A stretch of DNA of 64,000 bases from Branchiostoma lanceolatum. Taxonomy: Eukaryota; Chordata; Leptocardii; Amphioxiformes; Branchiostomatidae. The stretch covers positions 20,029,269 to 20,093,268 of the forward strand of contig NC_089727.1 in NCBI RefSeq assembly GCF_035083965.1. Reading direction: 5' to 3'. A program made the translations under genes and the position numbers. This document shows positions 47,064 to 59,559 of the stretch, in pieces. How positions within the stretch are numbered: position 1 is the first letter of the stretch; each line of letters begins with the position of its first letter. The notes under the pieces were generated by a model. The model saw only the letters and a list, made by a program, of their open reading frames with translations. It ran no database searches and was not told the origin of the DNA.

Positions 47064-48644
47064 ATGATCGGCGTGATGTTGTTGACTACTGCCTTGCTGC
47101 AGAGTCTGGTGACAAAGTCTGTAGAGTATCTTATTCAAGGTGAGTTTAAGTTTATACGTCATTCTTTAATGGCATGTATAGGGGCATGAAGTCTCCGTGG
47201 CGCAAGCGGTAACACAAACCCGCTGCTTCTCTATCTGGATCGAAGTCAGTGGGTCTTTGGGCCTTAATTCAATCTTAGGGGAGACCCCAGCTCGGAAATG
47301 TTGTGAGGGATTGCATTCGTCATTTACGATGGTGACGTAAAGTCGGCGGTTCTCTGCATGAGGGAGCTTCAGGCGTATGCCTCAAGCGTCAGATCTCTGC
47401 ACGTAAAAGAACCCAACACAGTTATCGAGAAAAAAGGGGTGATCTGGTGTGATTGGCCAAAACCACGAGCCGTAGTGGAGCACTACCACTAGCTACTTAA
47501 AAAATCATCTGCTTCACCTTAGTTAAGGATGACTGCTTTAAGCCCCCCTCTCACTGGACCCGCGGCACGCTGGCGGCGTCCCTGCGGCCGATCGAATTGA
47601 CAAAACACTCAACGAATTTCACTGACAAAAAAAAAACGAATATTTTTAAGCTTTGTGCGCTTTGTTGTCTTTTTGGCCATACTTGTACGTTTTGAATGAT
47701 ATTCCCATTATAAAGTCAAGGGTAACACAAATCCAGTTTAGGACACATAGACGCCGCCAGCGCTAGCGTACCGCGGGTCCAGTGAGAGGGGGGCGTTACG
47801 TTTAAGGCTAAATTGAAATGTAAAACGATCGTGATTAGGTTAGGAAGCAGCATTTAAAAAGTCAGAACGTTCTTCAAGAATTACTTACGATTAATCTGCT
47901 CCTTCGGTCTTTGATACCTTAAGAATTAAGTTGGGTATGCGTGTATGTAATTGAAGAATGAAACTTTGGGTGTTGTCAAAGCAACATTTGCTCTTGGAAA
48001 TAATGTTTTACAGTTATTATTGCATTGCCTGTTCGTGAAGTAAATATTGAATTTTGAGAATGGTAAGTGACAAATTTTGGAACGCATTGTTTAAAGAAAT
48101 GTTAATGGTATTTTGTTGTTCTAGAATTGTTAGCTACCTGCAGTGTAGTATTTGGCCGAGATCTGGAATTATAGTTCTAGAATTGAATTATTTTCATATC
48201 ACTAGAAAAGTGATTATGACGTCGACATTCTAAAACGATGTTTTGAAACTTATAGACAAAAATCTTTATTTTTTTGGATATTTTGAAACTTGAAGTACTC
48301 TCATCGTTCTGCGATGAATTTTATGTACCAATTTTACTACAAAAAAAACGGCAATAAAGGATTGAAATCCAGGTTTTTCGGTCTGTTACGAGTACTGCGC
48401 GTTATGTTAGATATCTTACATAACGTATTGTATAATAAAAACAAACTTTCTGTATCTTGTTATACGTTTTCTTGCTCTAGCGCCGAAAGATCGTGTTAAA
48501 ACGGGTGAGGACAAAGAGTACAACGGAAAGTGTATTCCCAGGAAGGTGAGCGCACAGAAGACAGAAAAGCACAGCCTGGCGGTTTTGAACAGAAATGCAG
48601 CAGCAGGGAAATCCTCCTCACCAACACCTTTGCCGGTGTGTTGA
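47064..48644 (+). CDS. putative small secreted protein (two exons)
   Basis: Exon 47,064-47,139 encodes MIGVMLLTTALLQSLVTKS, shaped like a signal peptide, then VEYLIQ, and ends in a strong donor (G|GTGAGT). An acceptor at 48,479-48,480 (TTGCTCTAG) joins in phase to APKDRVKTGEDKEYNGKC and on to a stop at 48,642-48,644, giving 79 aa. An alternative donor GTGAGC at 48,546 would instead lead to an unseen further exon. Only two cysteines; no family recognised. The CRE-rich promoter hints at a hormone or neuropeptide precursor, but the basic pairs (RK, KD) are not clean processing sites. The intron contains a SINE and a MITE. Could be a chance exon pair. Confidence 0.35.
47188..47500 (+). repeat. 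tRNA-like SINE
   Basis: Head GTCTCCGTGGCGCAAGCGGT resembles a tRNA start with A box, followed by a body with GATCTCTGCACGTAAAAGAA and CCCAACACAGTTATCGAG, phrases common in invertebrate SINEs. Confidence 0.6.
47542..47794. mobile_element. 253-bp MITE with GCCCCCCTCTCACTGG ends
   Basis: Perfect 24-bp inverted ends (47,542-47,565 and 47,771-47,794), then further imperfect pairing (GGCGGCGTC). The end motif resembles that of the element at 57,411-60,346. Target duplication not clear. AT-rich centre. Confidence 0.75.
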
Positions 48645-49215
48645 TTCGATTATATGAATCCTCGCGCGCGTCAATTAAAAATTATGTCCACTTCCGGATT
48701 AAAAAAAAAGAGGCTTTTGACCATACTTTGAATCGTGCAAAGCAGTTGCAAAATAAGTAAATATATGCCGTAAATTTAAAAAAAAAAGTAAAAAAAAAAG
48801 TTTGGAAAACAAATGGTTTATAGAATACCAAAGTCAATTCCAAACTCAAAGAACAAAAAATACTGTGTGTTTTGCGAGTTGTTCAACATTCCCGACCATA
48901 TAGATTTCAGAATAATGTTTTTTTTCTTCATTTTTTGGAGGGGGGGGGGGGGGTACTTTTTTCTTTATTCGCACCCTCGCATCAATTTGGGGGTTCCGAA
49001 ATGATGCCATCCATATAATCGAAGCAACATGGCTTGAGTATTTGTTTTTCAAATTATCCTTCCAAATTTGCCATAACTTCCAGTTTTACAATCCCCGACA
49101 TTGCCCACTGTTTTGAAAGAAAAAAGTCTAACCCTAACATCTGCTTGAAGATTAGATTTCGCCATGCTCTGGTGTCCTGGGAACAAGACGGTTGAACTGC
49201 CCTGAGAACGAGTCC
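48645..49215. other. intergenic with homopolymer runs
   Basis: Contains A-rich runs near 48,775-48,800 and a run of 14 G at 48,940-48,953. No gene before MRPL30 exon 1. Confidence 0.5.
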
Positions 49216-49226
49216 AAGATGGCGGC
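49216..49226 (+). promoter_or_regulatory. YY1-like motif at MRPL30 start
   Basis: AAGATGGCGGC overlaps the initiator ATG (49,219-49,221); this motif is frequent at TATA-less starts of ribosomal and mitochondrial protein genes. Confidence 0.5.
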
Positions 49227-52200
49227 GCTCACGAAGGTAATTTTTTCGTACTTTGTCCTTCAAATTTTCGCTAATATTTGATCACTTACATGATATACAT
49301 ATGGTTTTATTTAGTAAACGCAGTTATAAATGTATCAAGGTTTCTCCAACGTCATGTTAGGTTTTTAAGATGCCTCGATATGTAAATATATTGCGAAAAT
49401 ATAGCGAAGCTTGGCAAGCGTGTTAACTCCAAGCAGACGTGAGGGTGAAACATTGTAACGTTTTCAAACGGTAGTCACAGATGGCAGACTTCAACCCCTT
49501 ACCCATACTGCTCTGCAAAATGACCTCAGCATTGTGTTTATTGTCATCATCATGTGGCGTTATCGTTAGAGGGTAAATTTAAATGTTCTGGTTCGAGTTC
49601 CCTGACAGGCCCAGGCGTTGTGCCCTTGGGAAAGGCACTTCACACAAATTTCTTCACTTCACTCAGCCTCAGGTGAAAATGAGTACCTAGCTTTGGTTAG
49701 GGACATTCTCTCAGATGGGACATAAAGTAGAGGTCCTGTGTTTCAGATGAGCCACATCTCGAGCACGTTCAAGAACCCACTAAACTCGATATATAAAAGA
49801 AAGAGCATAGGCCTAGGGGTCCATCCCGTTGTGAGTGGTCAGCCTATTTACCGGAATACACCGAAATACAAATAGACGGATAAAGAAGATTGAAATCAAC
49901 TGAAAATTTGTTTGTTTTTTTTAAAGATTAAACATCAGAGATTCCTATATTTTGTTGTTGTTGTTGTCCTTGTTTAACGTCTACTAGTATTATATCGCTA
50001 GATGTGGTCTCTTGGTGCTTGCATATGCTTGTTTCAGTTACGAGTAGATTGTCTCTCTAGGTATTTAACTCTTGGTGACTAATATTACATTTTGGGGTGA
50101 AACCATGTACATGTGTCCCTGGCAACAAGAAATCACTAGAAAGCACTGGGGCCTGCCAGTGATTTGTATCCAGAACTTTAGATTCTAATTAATAATACTT
50201 TATCGGTCTGAAATTAACTGTGCAATGGCAGCCAGTGCTGAATTGCTGCAGGGTTTACAATCATATAATACACAACAGATACATATTTGCTCCACACTTG
50301 CTCTTTGTGGAACTGTCACAAGGGTCTGGGCGGCTGCCATTCGACGCCAGCAGGTGACCTCAATACAACCTTCCCCAACCGAATTCAGGTACCCATTCAC
50401 ACCTGGGTGGAGTGAGGAAAGTCGTGTCAAGTGCCTTTCCCAAGGGCACAACATCGGGGTTACAAACCCGGGACCTCTCGGTTCTTGGCGAAACACTATA
50501 CAGATTGCGCCACACGATGCCACTAATCTAACTCAAAAACCCTAACCAGTAACCACAATATATCCCAGGGTTCCCTATTGCGGAATGTGACACAGGTCCT
50601 GCAAACGTCGGTACGGACGAAGCTCTACAAAAACGAGACTCCGCCGCCGCCGCACCAGGTCTGGCCGGAGTTCCCGCGGTCCCCGGACGAGATGGCGGAC
50701 CGTGCCCCACCGCTGCACGCTGTGTGGAGGGTCAAGTCCACCATCCGACAGCCGTACTGGATTAAAGACCTCGTTAAAGAGATGAAACTTGATAAGGTTG
50801 GAACTTAAAAGTTGTTCCCTAGAACTACAGTCAGGGCTCGAAATTCAGTTTTGGGAATAGGTGCACTGGTGCACCCAACCTAAAAAATTGGGTGCACCAC
50901 AAAATTTTTGGGTGCACCACATAAAATAAAGTAGAATGTAACTTTTGTAAGCAAAACCTAATGACAAACCTTACTGTTCCTCTTCATGCGCATTTGGCAC
51001 GCAATCTCGGCACGCAGTTTTGAAGCTTTCAAAATCGAAATTAACTCAAATTCTAACATCAAAATGCTGTCTACTAGTGTGCAGTGATATTTGGGTGCAC
51101 CAGTCCACCCACAGTAAAAAATTAGGTGCACAGCTCCAAAATTTGGTGCACTGGGTGCACATGCACACAGTATTTCGAGCCCTGACAGTAAATACTAGTG
51201 TGCACTATTACATCTCGATTATGTCAATGTTGTTTTCAGGATCCATCCTGGGACAGAAATTTGCTTGTTGGGAATCTCAAATTCCCCTGTCTGTCAAAAA
51301 GGTCATAGCTTTGTGACATGAAATTAATGAAAATGTATTTTTGCAAGCCTGAAAATGACTGATTTAACAATGAGAATTAACAAAATGGGCCCCCAAACAA
51401 TGTGTGGGATGGAAAAAAAAATGCCAACTGCATATGCAGGTAAGTGTAGGTAAAATTGGAGCTGTGCAGGTATTTCCTGCACCTTACCTGCACCTGAAGG
51501 CTTCAGATAGTGTCTGTCACACTTGAGATAGTGTCTGTCACACGCATAAAAAACATGACTATTGGCTATTGATATAACAGGTAAATTTGTCTGGTGCAAC
51601 CAATTTTAAATGTTTAAACTGCACCAGTTCAGATCTGCAGAAAGAGGCATACTAGTATTGTATTTCAAGCCCTGGTAAGTAAGAAAGATATAAGAAGATG
51701 TAAGAAGAAAAATGTGTTATGGTATTATGTTTTGTAGATTTTGAAGTCAGCTCACCAGGGTCCTCACTCTTGCGAACAGAGATGCTGACCTTTTTTTTGT
51801 GTTCCTATACTATCGTCACAACCAGGAAATCAAAGTTAAACAAAGATAATATTACTAGTAACTTTTGGTTTTGAACATGCCTCAGAATTTAGGTGCTGTG
51901 AACATTACCAGTTAGTGGTGCGTACCTGAACCGGAGTTTAGGTTTAGGTTTGGACTTGAGTCCCAAGGTTTAGGTTTAGGTTCAGGTTCGGACTTGAAAG
52001 TCCGGACTCGAACTAATGGAATATGTGTGCTACGAATATTTTTTTGCCTGTTTCATGTAAAATTACATATTGGCATATATTTTACATGCAATTTGAAAAC
52101 TATGATATGCGAAATTATATACAGTCAGTAATAAATGCAGAAGTTTAGTTATAAACAAAAAACAGCAATGTTTTCATATTCTTCCAGTGCAAATTTCACG

Positions 52201-53401
52201 GTCTAAGGAAGCTTTAAGATGGTTTAAATCAAAAAGCAATGTAAAATTTAAGCAATAGATTTTTTTTTCAAGTCCGGACTTGTTTCCAGATGTTTAGGTT
52301 TTTTTGGACTTGAACCTAAAGGTTAGGAGCAGGTCCGGAACAGGTCCGGGGTTTAGGTACGCACCACTATTACCAGTAGTGTATTTATGCTATTCTTGAA
52401 TACTATACATACTGTATACTAGTGTAAAATAGTTACTGTACTTAATCCCTCTATGAAAAAAAAACATTTAGTGTGGTTCAAATTCCTCTTTAGGAGATGT
52501 GCACCTACATGTAAGTTTTGACTGTGGGTGCAACTGAATATTTATGTTGCACCCACAGTCAAAACTTAGCTGCACATCTGCTGAAGAGGAATGTGAACCA
52601 CACTAAATGTTTTTTCATAGAGGGGTTTTTGTGTGGTTCAATGTGTCTACTATATCAAAACTTACCACAATTTCCAAAATAAAGCTAGAACCTTGTTAAC
52701 CACTCAAAACCCACTCATTGCAAAAAAAGTGGGACACTTCGTCTTCCACTGCTTCCAAAAAAGAAGTCAAACCCAAAAAGCGTAGATTGTATTCCGTAGT
52801 AGTTTTTAGAATAGCCATGTGTTCTACTAGTCAACATTGTTAACTCGCATTATCTGCACGGTATACCCTTGCTATGTATTGTTTCATGTTGCAATTAGCC
52901 CTCGGGCAAGAACTTGCAAATAAAATTATTATTATTACTATTAGTACAATGTATATTGTGACTTGACTTGTGGGTGCACAAAACTGAATATGGACCCAGT
53001 ACTTCAAACTCTGCTGACCATTCTTTCCTTCCTTCATTCCCCAGATGAAGAAGATGTACGTGTTCAGAAACACGCCGAGCGTCAACAACAAACTGTGGCA
53101 GATAAAACACATGATCCGCATCGTTCCCGTCAACCTCAAGAACGGCGTACCAACACCGGAGGAGTACGACGGATGCTACCTCAAGTCTGACGGCGAACTG
53201 GTCATCAGAAAGAGGCTGGAACCGCTGGTCGAACTGCCGCAACTCTCGGAGGGAGAGACGGAAGAAATGCACAACACGAAGATTAAGATCGGAAGGCCCA
53301 GAGATGGCCATGGACACACGTATGAAGTAAAACTAGGAGACTATAGTACATTGGCAGAGGAGAGAAGAAGTGATGAAGGGGAGATCTTCAAAATGTCATA
53401 G
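49219..53401 (+). CDS. MRPL30: mitochondrial ribosomal protein uL30m
   Basis: Three exons: 49,219-49,236 (MAALTK), 50,569-50,796, 53,045-53,401; all introns phase 0; 200 aa with TAG stop. The human protein is 161 aa. The conserved L30 core begins about residue 55 (HAVWRVKSTIRQPYWIKDLV) and continues through FRNTPSVNNKLWQIKHMIRI and LKSDGELVIRKRLEP, matching mammalian MRPL30 at the same junctions. The N-terminal part before it is basic and serine/threonine-rich, as expected of a mitochondrial targeting sequence. The C-terminal tail (TKIKIGRPRDGHGHTYEVKL to FKMS) is longer than in human. It is a component of the mitoribosome large subunit. A polyadenylation signal AATAAA is at 53,809-53,814. 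Confidence 0.93.
49540..49800 (+). repeat. SINE in MRPL30 intron 1
   Basis: tRNA-like head (TGGCGTTATCGTTAGAGGG, then GGTTCGAGTTCC), followed by GTTGTGCCCTTGGGAAAGGC, a body phrase shared with the SINE at 50,325-50,520. Confidence 0.65.
50325..50520 (-). repeat. SINE in MRPL30 intron 1, opposite strand
   Basis: On the minus strand: tRNA-like head TGGCGCAATCTGTATAGTG, then CCCGGGTTTGTAACCC, then GTTGTGCCCTTGGGAAAGGC and CACCCAGGTGTGAATGGG. Same family as the plus-strand copy 600 bp away, making an inverted SINE pair in one intron. Confidence 0.7.
50832..51184. mobile_element. MITE with CAGGGCTCGAAAT ends, MRPL30 intron 2
   Basis: Starts CAGGGCTCGAAAT and ends ATTTCGAGCCCTG (perfect 13-bp ends), flanked by ACAGT on both sides. 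The interior has GGTGCACC repeats in both orientations. The CAGGG end resembles hAT elements, but the 5-bp duplication does not fit the usual 8 bp. The end motif also occurs alone at about 31,427. Confidence 0.65.
51913..52369. mobile_element. hAT-like MITE with 8-bp duplication
   Basis: Ends TAGTGGTGCGTACC / GGTACGCACCACTA are perfect, and an exact 8-bp duplication TTACCAGT flanks them (51,905-51,912 and 52,370-52,377). The subterminal regions are rich in TTTAGG and GTCCGGAC. The 8-bp duplication is the hAT signature. No coding capacity. Confidence 0.85.
52447..52624. mobile_element. 178-bp foldback MITE, MRPL30 intron 2
   Basis: Nearly the whole element is an inverted repeat: arms begin CCCTCTATGAAAAAA, run through TTTAGTGTGGTTCA and GTTTTGACTGTGGGTGCAAC, and meet at a loop near 52,545. 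Arms differ by a few bases and small indels. Confidence 0.8.
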
Positions 53402-55560
53402 TAAATGAAACCTAGATAGCAATAGCCTGATATCTATCCTATTGCAGCTTTGGTTTGCTACTTTACAGACTAAAATAGAATAATATCTCTGTTTGGTAGT
53501 TGATATGATAAAGGTTTAGGCATACATGCCCTTTCACTCAACAAATGTTCATGCCCCAGCCTTCTTCATCGGAACTGACCCATTGTTTTCTTATGTGACC
53601 TTATAGAAATGAAAGGTCAATAGTAGATACATGTATATAGACTGTCATGAATGGCTACATAGGTTACAGGGACCGTAGAGTTTTATCTTCTAAAAATGCC
53701 ATGTCCCTATAACTGTTTACTATGTAAAACTATTATCCTTTGTGAAGCTCTATTGAAACATATACATAAATCGTTGCCATCGGTAAGATGTCAGTGGACA
53801 TAAAGTAAAATAAAGCATCCGAAGGTATACATGTAGTTGCTATGTTTTTTCTCTGTGCCATTTTCCTTTTGTGTCTTTACAGATACAGTATATGGTGTCC
53901 ATTTGTCAATACTGACCATGGTAAAACTTTAATTCACATCACTCCTACAGCATTGCTTATGGTTTAACAGTCCTATTGTAGAATTAACAGTCTCTCCTAC
54001 ATAAGTCACATCTGTACGCTGGCTCTAGGAATAGCCATCCTCAGTACTGGTGTCCTTATCTGCAAGTTCACAGTACCTCGCAAGGTGGTATACAACAACA
54101 GTGTTCAAGTAAAAACTAGGCGTCTTGAGATAAGAGAGGTCCTCTAGTAGGGCGATAGACTATGCCAATTTGTTTTTGTTGCTTCTTGGAATAGGCTCTC
54201 CTGATTGTTACTCACTTTTTTACTATTTGTTCAGCTTTATAACTCAATAGACACCAAAACAGATTATCGAGGCCTGCACACACCCAAAAAGTGTAGTCAC
54301 ATTTTATCATAAGCTATGATTTTTTCAAATGTCTCTCAATATCAATCAATATGTTACATGGCAAAATGTAATTTTGTTGCTGAAATTATAGGACATGTGC
54401 TAGATCAAAGAAAGGGGTGTATTGCATAAAATGAGCCACATAAAGCTGAAACTTGAATAATCCTCTTATTGTTTATGTTACGTAAACCCTTATAAGGCGG
54501 TGGGAGAGGGATGGGCCTTCTAATACCTTGCCCTAAAGTAAAGACACAGTGTATAACAACTTACGGCCTCAAAAACACTACTCCTATAGTGCTATAAGTA
54601 TAATACCTCAATAACGGTTTAATTGTTGGCTTCATGCTTCACTTTATTCATACAAGTGATACTCAAATACACGACTGACTGGACCGACACTAACCACACA
54701 GCCAGGCAACATGAGGGCAACTCCCCGTGAGGTCATTCACCCCGTTGCTTCGAATACGTCATCGTCTGCGCTATGAATCATGGGAGCTCTGGTCGGAACT
54801 TTCTCACCTGCGGACGTAAAGGTCTACCTCTGTCTTTACGGCGCCGTGAGAACTCACCTGGGGGTCTTGGGACGTCAGGCTGACAGGCTTTAGTTCCCTA
54901 GGAGCCTTAGAGACTGTCAGTGGTCTCTTAGGCTGGAAACACGTCGTCAATGTCTTGAAAGACCCTTCTGGAAAAGTCAAGGTGAACGCGGAAGTAAAAG
55001 GTATGAAATGGTGCATTGGACGGGTACAAAATAAATGTATAGCAAATTCTGAAACACGTATTCTGGCACAGTTCTCCAACGCGCTATATTGTTTTTACGG
55101 TGAATCATAGCAAACTCTTCATATAGCTTAAGTTGGAAAAGATTTAGAAAAGTTGTCATTTAATTTTTAATTCGTTTATACATTTAATGTTCATGTGTGA
55201 GGTATACGCACGGTATAAACCAGCTTATACTTTATCTTTAATATCATAAAGTTAGTCATCTGTTTTGCTATGAGTTCCGTCAGTTCTTTGTTGGCACCGT
55301 CTTATATAAGCCTTACGTTTAAACACGTTTGTAAACTTGTCGAGCGCGCTGTTAGGGGTGCGGTTATTGATTGGTCACCCTGCGCAGAAAATATGAGAGA
55401 TTTTCGGGTGCACATGTTTGTGCTACAAACATATCGAGCCGGTCTTTGCACAGCTGTGGTGTAACGTCCATTAACATCAGTCCACTGGGTTAAGTAAATC
55501 CGTAAATCTGAGATGTCATCTAGTGCGGTAACCCTAAAGTATGGACAGATTAGATATACA
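53402..55560. other. MRPL30 3' UTR and intergenic
   Basis: The 3' UTR runs to about 53,830. From 54,000 on I see no supported gene. At 54,800-54,990 a GC-richer stretch has open frames on both strands and donor-like sites, but no domain could be recognised. Confidence 0.4.
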
Positions 55561-55566
55561 GTGCAT

Positions 55567-56324
55567 TAGGCCACACCAACTTGATTTTATGGATGACATC
55601 CTCTGGAGACCCCAAAACTAATGCGCGCGGGCGAAAAAAAAGAAAATCCAGCAAAAAAAATGCTGCTAAACCACAGGACTACTAGTGCAAAGCTAGTATT
55701 GCGAATTGAACCACCGAACACAGTTTATTTGTAGGAGGTACATGTAGGTTGTATTGCTCATCATAGCAGACTCAGCGCAAGTGATTGATTTTTAATATAT
55801 TGACAAGAACGACCAAAAAAGTATACTATTAGAAGGTATTTGGCTCCAAGGACTGTGAGTGATATATGACTGTGATGAGAAAACTCATATACACCCATAA
55901 GGGCAGTTTCAACATACATGGCATTGAACTGCATATTAAGCTTTCCGTGGTTTACGCTCACAAATCTCACTGTGAGACCTCTGCCAATCCCTCAATTCCT
56001 CTCCCATGTCTCTCATTATTGCAAAAGAAACGTGTGAGAGCCACTCTGGATAGGTCGTGTTTGAAATTGTCTGGGCGATACTCGCTGGCCGCCGCGATCC
56101 TCTCGTACAACAGTGCAAGCGCAAAATCCCCCTAGCCAACATCGATGGCATACCAATCCACAAATACGCCCCAGTTTTCCGATAAGCCGGCACAATGTAT
56201 AAAGTCAGCAAGTTCTGGATTTCCGTGTAGCCTTGGAGGAGGTGATTTTTATTTTTTTTTTACAACAGGCGAAAATCAATGCGCGCGCGGATGTCATCCA
56301 TAAGATTAAGATGGTGTGGCCTTA
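55567..56324. mobile_element. DNA element with AGGCCACACC ends
   Basis: Ends at 55,568 and 56,322 are inverted over about 35 bp (AGGCCACACCAACTTGAT, then TTATGGATGACATCC) with several mismatches; both also carry a GCGCGC block and GATTTTCGCC-type tract. A similar end is seen alone at 13,695. Interior non-coding. Confidence 0.65.
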
Positions 56325-58429
56325 CTCTGTATAATGGGGTAACCTCCATAGCAGGCTCTACCGGGCCTTTTGGGGGGCTTATAATACCATTTTTGCAGCC
56401 AGCCCGTAACCATCAGGGAGCCTGTGACCGTTTTGCCCTTGAGAGCCTTGTCGCTATTTCTTCGGTCCAGGCCCTTCTTATTTCGCTATCGCAAATGCCC
56501 CCTCCCTTACTGTCATCATGCAATACAAGATCGAAATCTACATAGTAAGTTGCGTTTGTCTAGCGTTAGCCCATGTTTGTCTTTAGGAACAGTCAGTGAA
56601 ATATATCTGTATCTGTATCTATATAGCCGGTACAACCGCCATTAGGCGAAACACACCAGCTATACAACATAGCAATTTATTTTGCCACAAACTTCGCGTT
56701 GCATGCGCTTCGGCGTGTGTTGGTTAACAACATGCTGTATGTAAATGAGCAGTCGCGCATGCGGGCCAAGCTGTTAACGTGCAAGTTAATCAGTCTGCCT
56801 TTTTCCGGAATGCCCCGGAATGCCCTTTTTACACCGGAATGCCCCGGAATGCCCATTAAGGAGGGTGAATTCTACCGGAATACACTATGCTTTGAGGAGT
56901 AAACACCACAGGTTGCTGTATTTTGGTATGAAATGATATATTTATGGTCCAGGGAACTAGAAATCACTAGAAATTCAAGGCAATCGGCGATTATAGTTCC
57001 CCGGCCAGTCAGCATGTTTGTACAATTGTTTTCATTGCGGATTACAGTGTTTGTTTAGTGGGGTCACGGTGAGACATACACATAAAAGGAGGTGAAATTT
57101 CGGAAATACAGTATGCTTTGGCAAGTTAACATTGCAGGTTGCTGTATTTGGGCATGAAATAACGTATATAAGATACTGGGAACTTAGAGACATTACCGGG
57201 CGATATGTTTATGATATTTCTAATAAGTGTCATGAAGCTATGCTCTTCTAAGGGAGGAATAAAGAAGAAGAAGAAGACCTTTATTGCACATTTTTGCCAC
57301 ACTGGGTTAAGTACATGTACTTAGATGTCAGTGAAATGTGAATACGCACATGCCGGTTGAGAGATTCCTAGCCTTTAGATTATTGCTTCAAAGACTGGAC
57401 ACTCCCTTAAGGCCCCCTCTCATTGGGCTGCGGTACTGTGGCGGTAGCGTGCGGTAGCTTGGAAATGGCTACCGCCGCAGTGCCGTGCACAGACCTCGGC
57501 GTACCGTCCTAGTGACGTCTCAGTGCCGTACCAGTGCCGGTCCACACCGCCGACGTGCCGGTTGAAATGGCGATTTTTTTCAAATTTTGAAGAAAAAAAA
57601 ACGCAAGTGGCAAAGTGCCGCGCGCTCGCCGGGAGCTTGCCTGGAGCTCACCGCGCGCGCTATTGTATAAAAAGTGATATGTCAGTTTCAAGGTTGTACG
57701 TATATTCTATAACATGTTACCTTTGTTAAACCAAGTGTCATAAGTGAAAATCCTTTTATCATTTGAAATCAGTTTTTGATGCATTTTTTTATTGATTTTG
57801 CCTTGTATTTTGATCCATTAACAGCTAGCACTGCGATTTCTGATTAATTGAAATCACTACCATCAAAATACAATCGGTTCATTTCCCTAGCTATTGATCT
57901 GTTTAAGAGTTTGGTTTAACCTATTTTACTACATTGTAGTGAGGTTGATGATTGTAGCTACTGAGATATTTTCATTGGGATATTGTTTTATCACACTTAC
58001 AATTAGATCATTGTACATTTATTCCAGTACGGAAGTTGGTAGACTAGTCGCTCATGAAAGGAATCAGACCACTCGTCTACATGCACTCGCCCCGCTCTTG
58101 TGCCATTCAAGAAATACAGTACAGTGATAAACTGAACTTGATATACCAGTCAGACACTATCGCAAATTCTACTCAATGTTTAGCCGTAAGGGGTGAATTG
58201 GAGGAATTTCTATTGATCGTTGATAGTCAAAGACAGTTGATTAGATACTCTCGCCAAGATTAAACAAGAGTTCTACGACCTCATACCTTTGTCAAATGAT
58301 TTTGATCTTTATGACTGACGTATTAGGAGTGTTTTTCATCAATCATCAATCATACCAGTTGACCCTCTTCACCCAAATAACATAAGTTGTCCAAACCTCC
58401 TTGTTATGACTATGAGCTTAACAAAGAAG

Positions 58430-59080
58430 GTTATGCTAACATTTATCATCAATTATGCAAATAAGCTCCCTCCTTATTAGCATAATTTGATTCAATGGTG
58501 TTCACATTCACACAACTTCCTAATGCCACAAGTATGAAATTGCAGTCATTTACTAGTATGGAATTATAGTAGTTTCTCATTAATTATGCTAATCAGGCCC
58601 ACATTTGCATATTTCCTATCTATCAACATTCCTCTCTTCCTTAGTTACAAATGTCACATATTTGAATAGTCATATCATGGAACACAGCAGATTTTTAAAA
58701 TTGCCTCATTAATTATGCGAGTTAGAATTTGATTTGCATAATTATCATCCAATCATACAAAGCATCACGTAAGCTATCTACATACCAAAAATCATGACCA
58801 TCCATCAAGACCATCTCGAGTTATATTTTTTCTCATTAATTATGTCAATGAGGTTCTCATTTGCAAAGCTGATATCTATTAATATTTCTCTCTTCCTCAG
58901 TTACATATGTCACATGTTTAAGAGTCCTATCATGGAAATTGATGGATGTATAAACTTTCCTCATTAATTATGCAAATTAGATACTGATTTGCATAATAAG
59001 TATCTAATCATGTACATCAGCACTCAAGCTATGTACTTACAGAAATTTATGACCATCCACCAAGCCCTTCTTGAGTAATT
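58430..59080 (+). repeat. AATTATGC-rich dispersed repeat
   Basis: CTCATTAATTATGCAAAT-type phrases recur at about 58,445, 58,577, 58,707, 58,832 and 58,963, with ATTTGCATA between them and CATACCAAAAATCATGACC ends shared with the dispersed family. Internal period is near 130 bp, diverged. Confidence 0.55.
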
Positions 59081-59559
59081 CCCTTTCACAGTCTGAAGCA
59101 AAACCTGCCCCTGCTATAGCCAACCCATAGGTCTGCTTGGAGACTACCTTACCATTATGCCTACAGCTGGCTCACAGCCAATTTGTGTAACTGACGTTTC
59201 CTGCCCTCAACATGACCCCTCAGGACCTACTTACCCTATCCATGACGCCTTGACAAAAACACAGCCGACACGTACACATACTTGAGCATACAATGTAACA
59301 CATTTTTACACTTTTCTCGTTAATTATGCAAAACACTTCGCCCAAAATCTAATCATCTTGAGATTTCCCACATACACACCGACACACCAACTACGACAAC
59401 AAACCATCCAGGCGTTCTCGGCTTATTCTGTTCACTAACAGACACACAGACAAGCATCATCGAATAACCTTCTCGACGAAACCATTCGTCGACGAAGGTA
59501 ATAATTTAACTACTAACAGGATTATTTAAAAAACATACGACACTTCATCATTCGAAGAA

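Noticed and set aside
54800-55080. Minus-strand frame of about 91 codons with two donor-like sites
   Set aside because: No recognisable product; the apparent junctions were not matched by in-phase partner exons.
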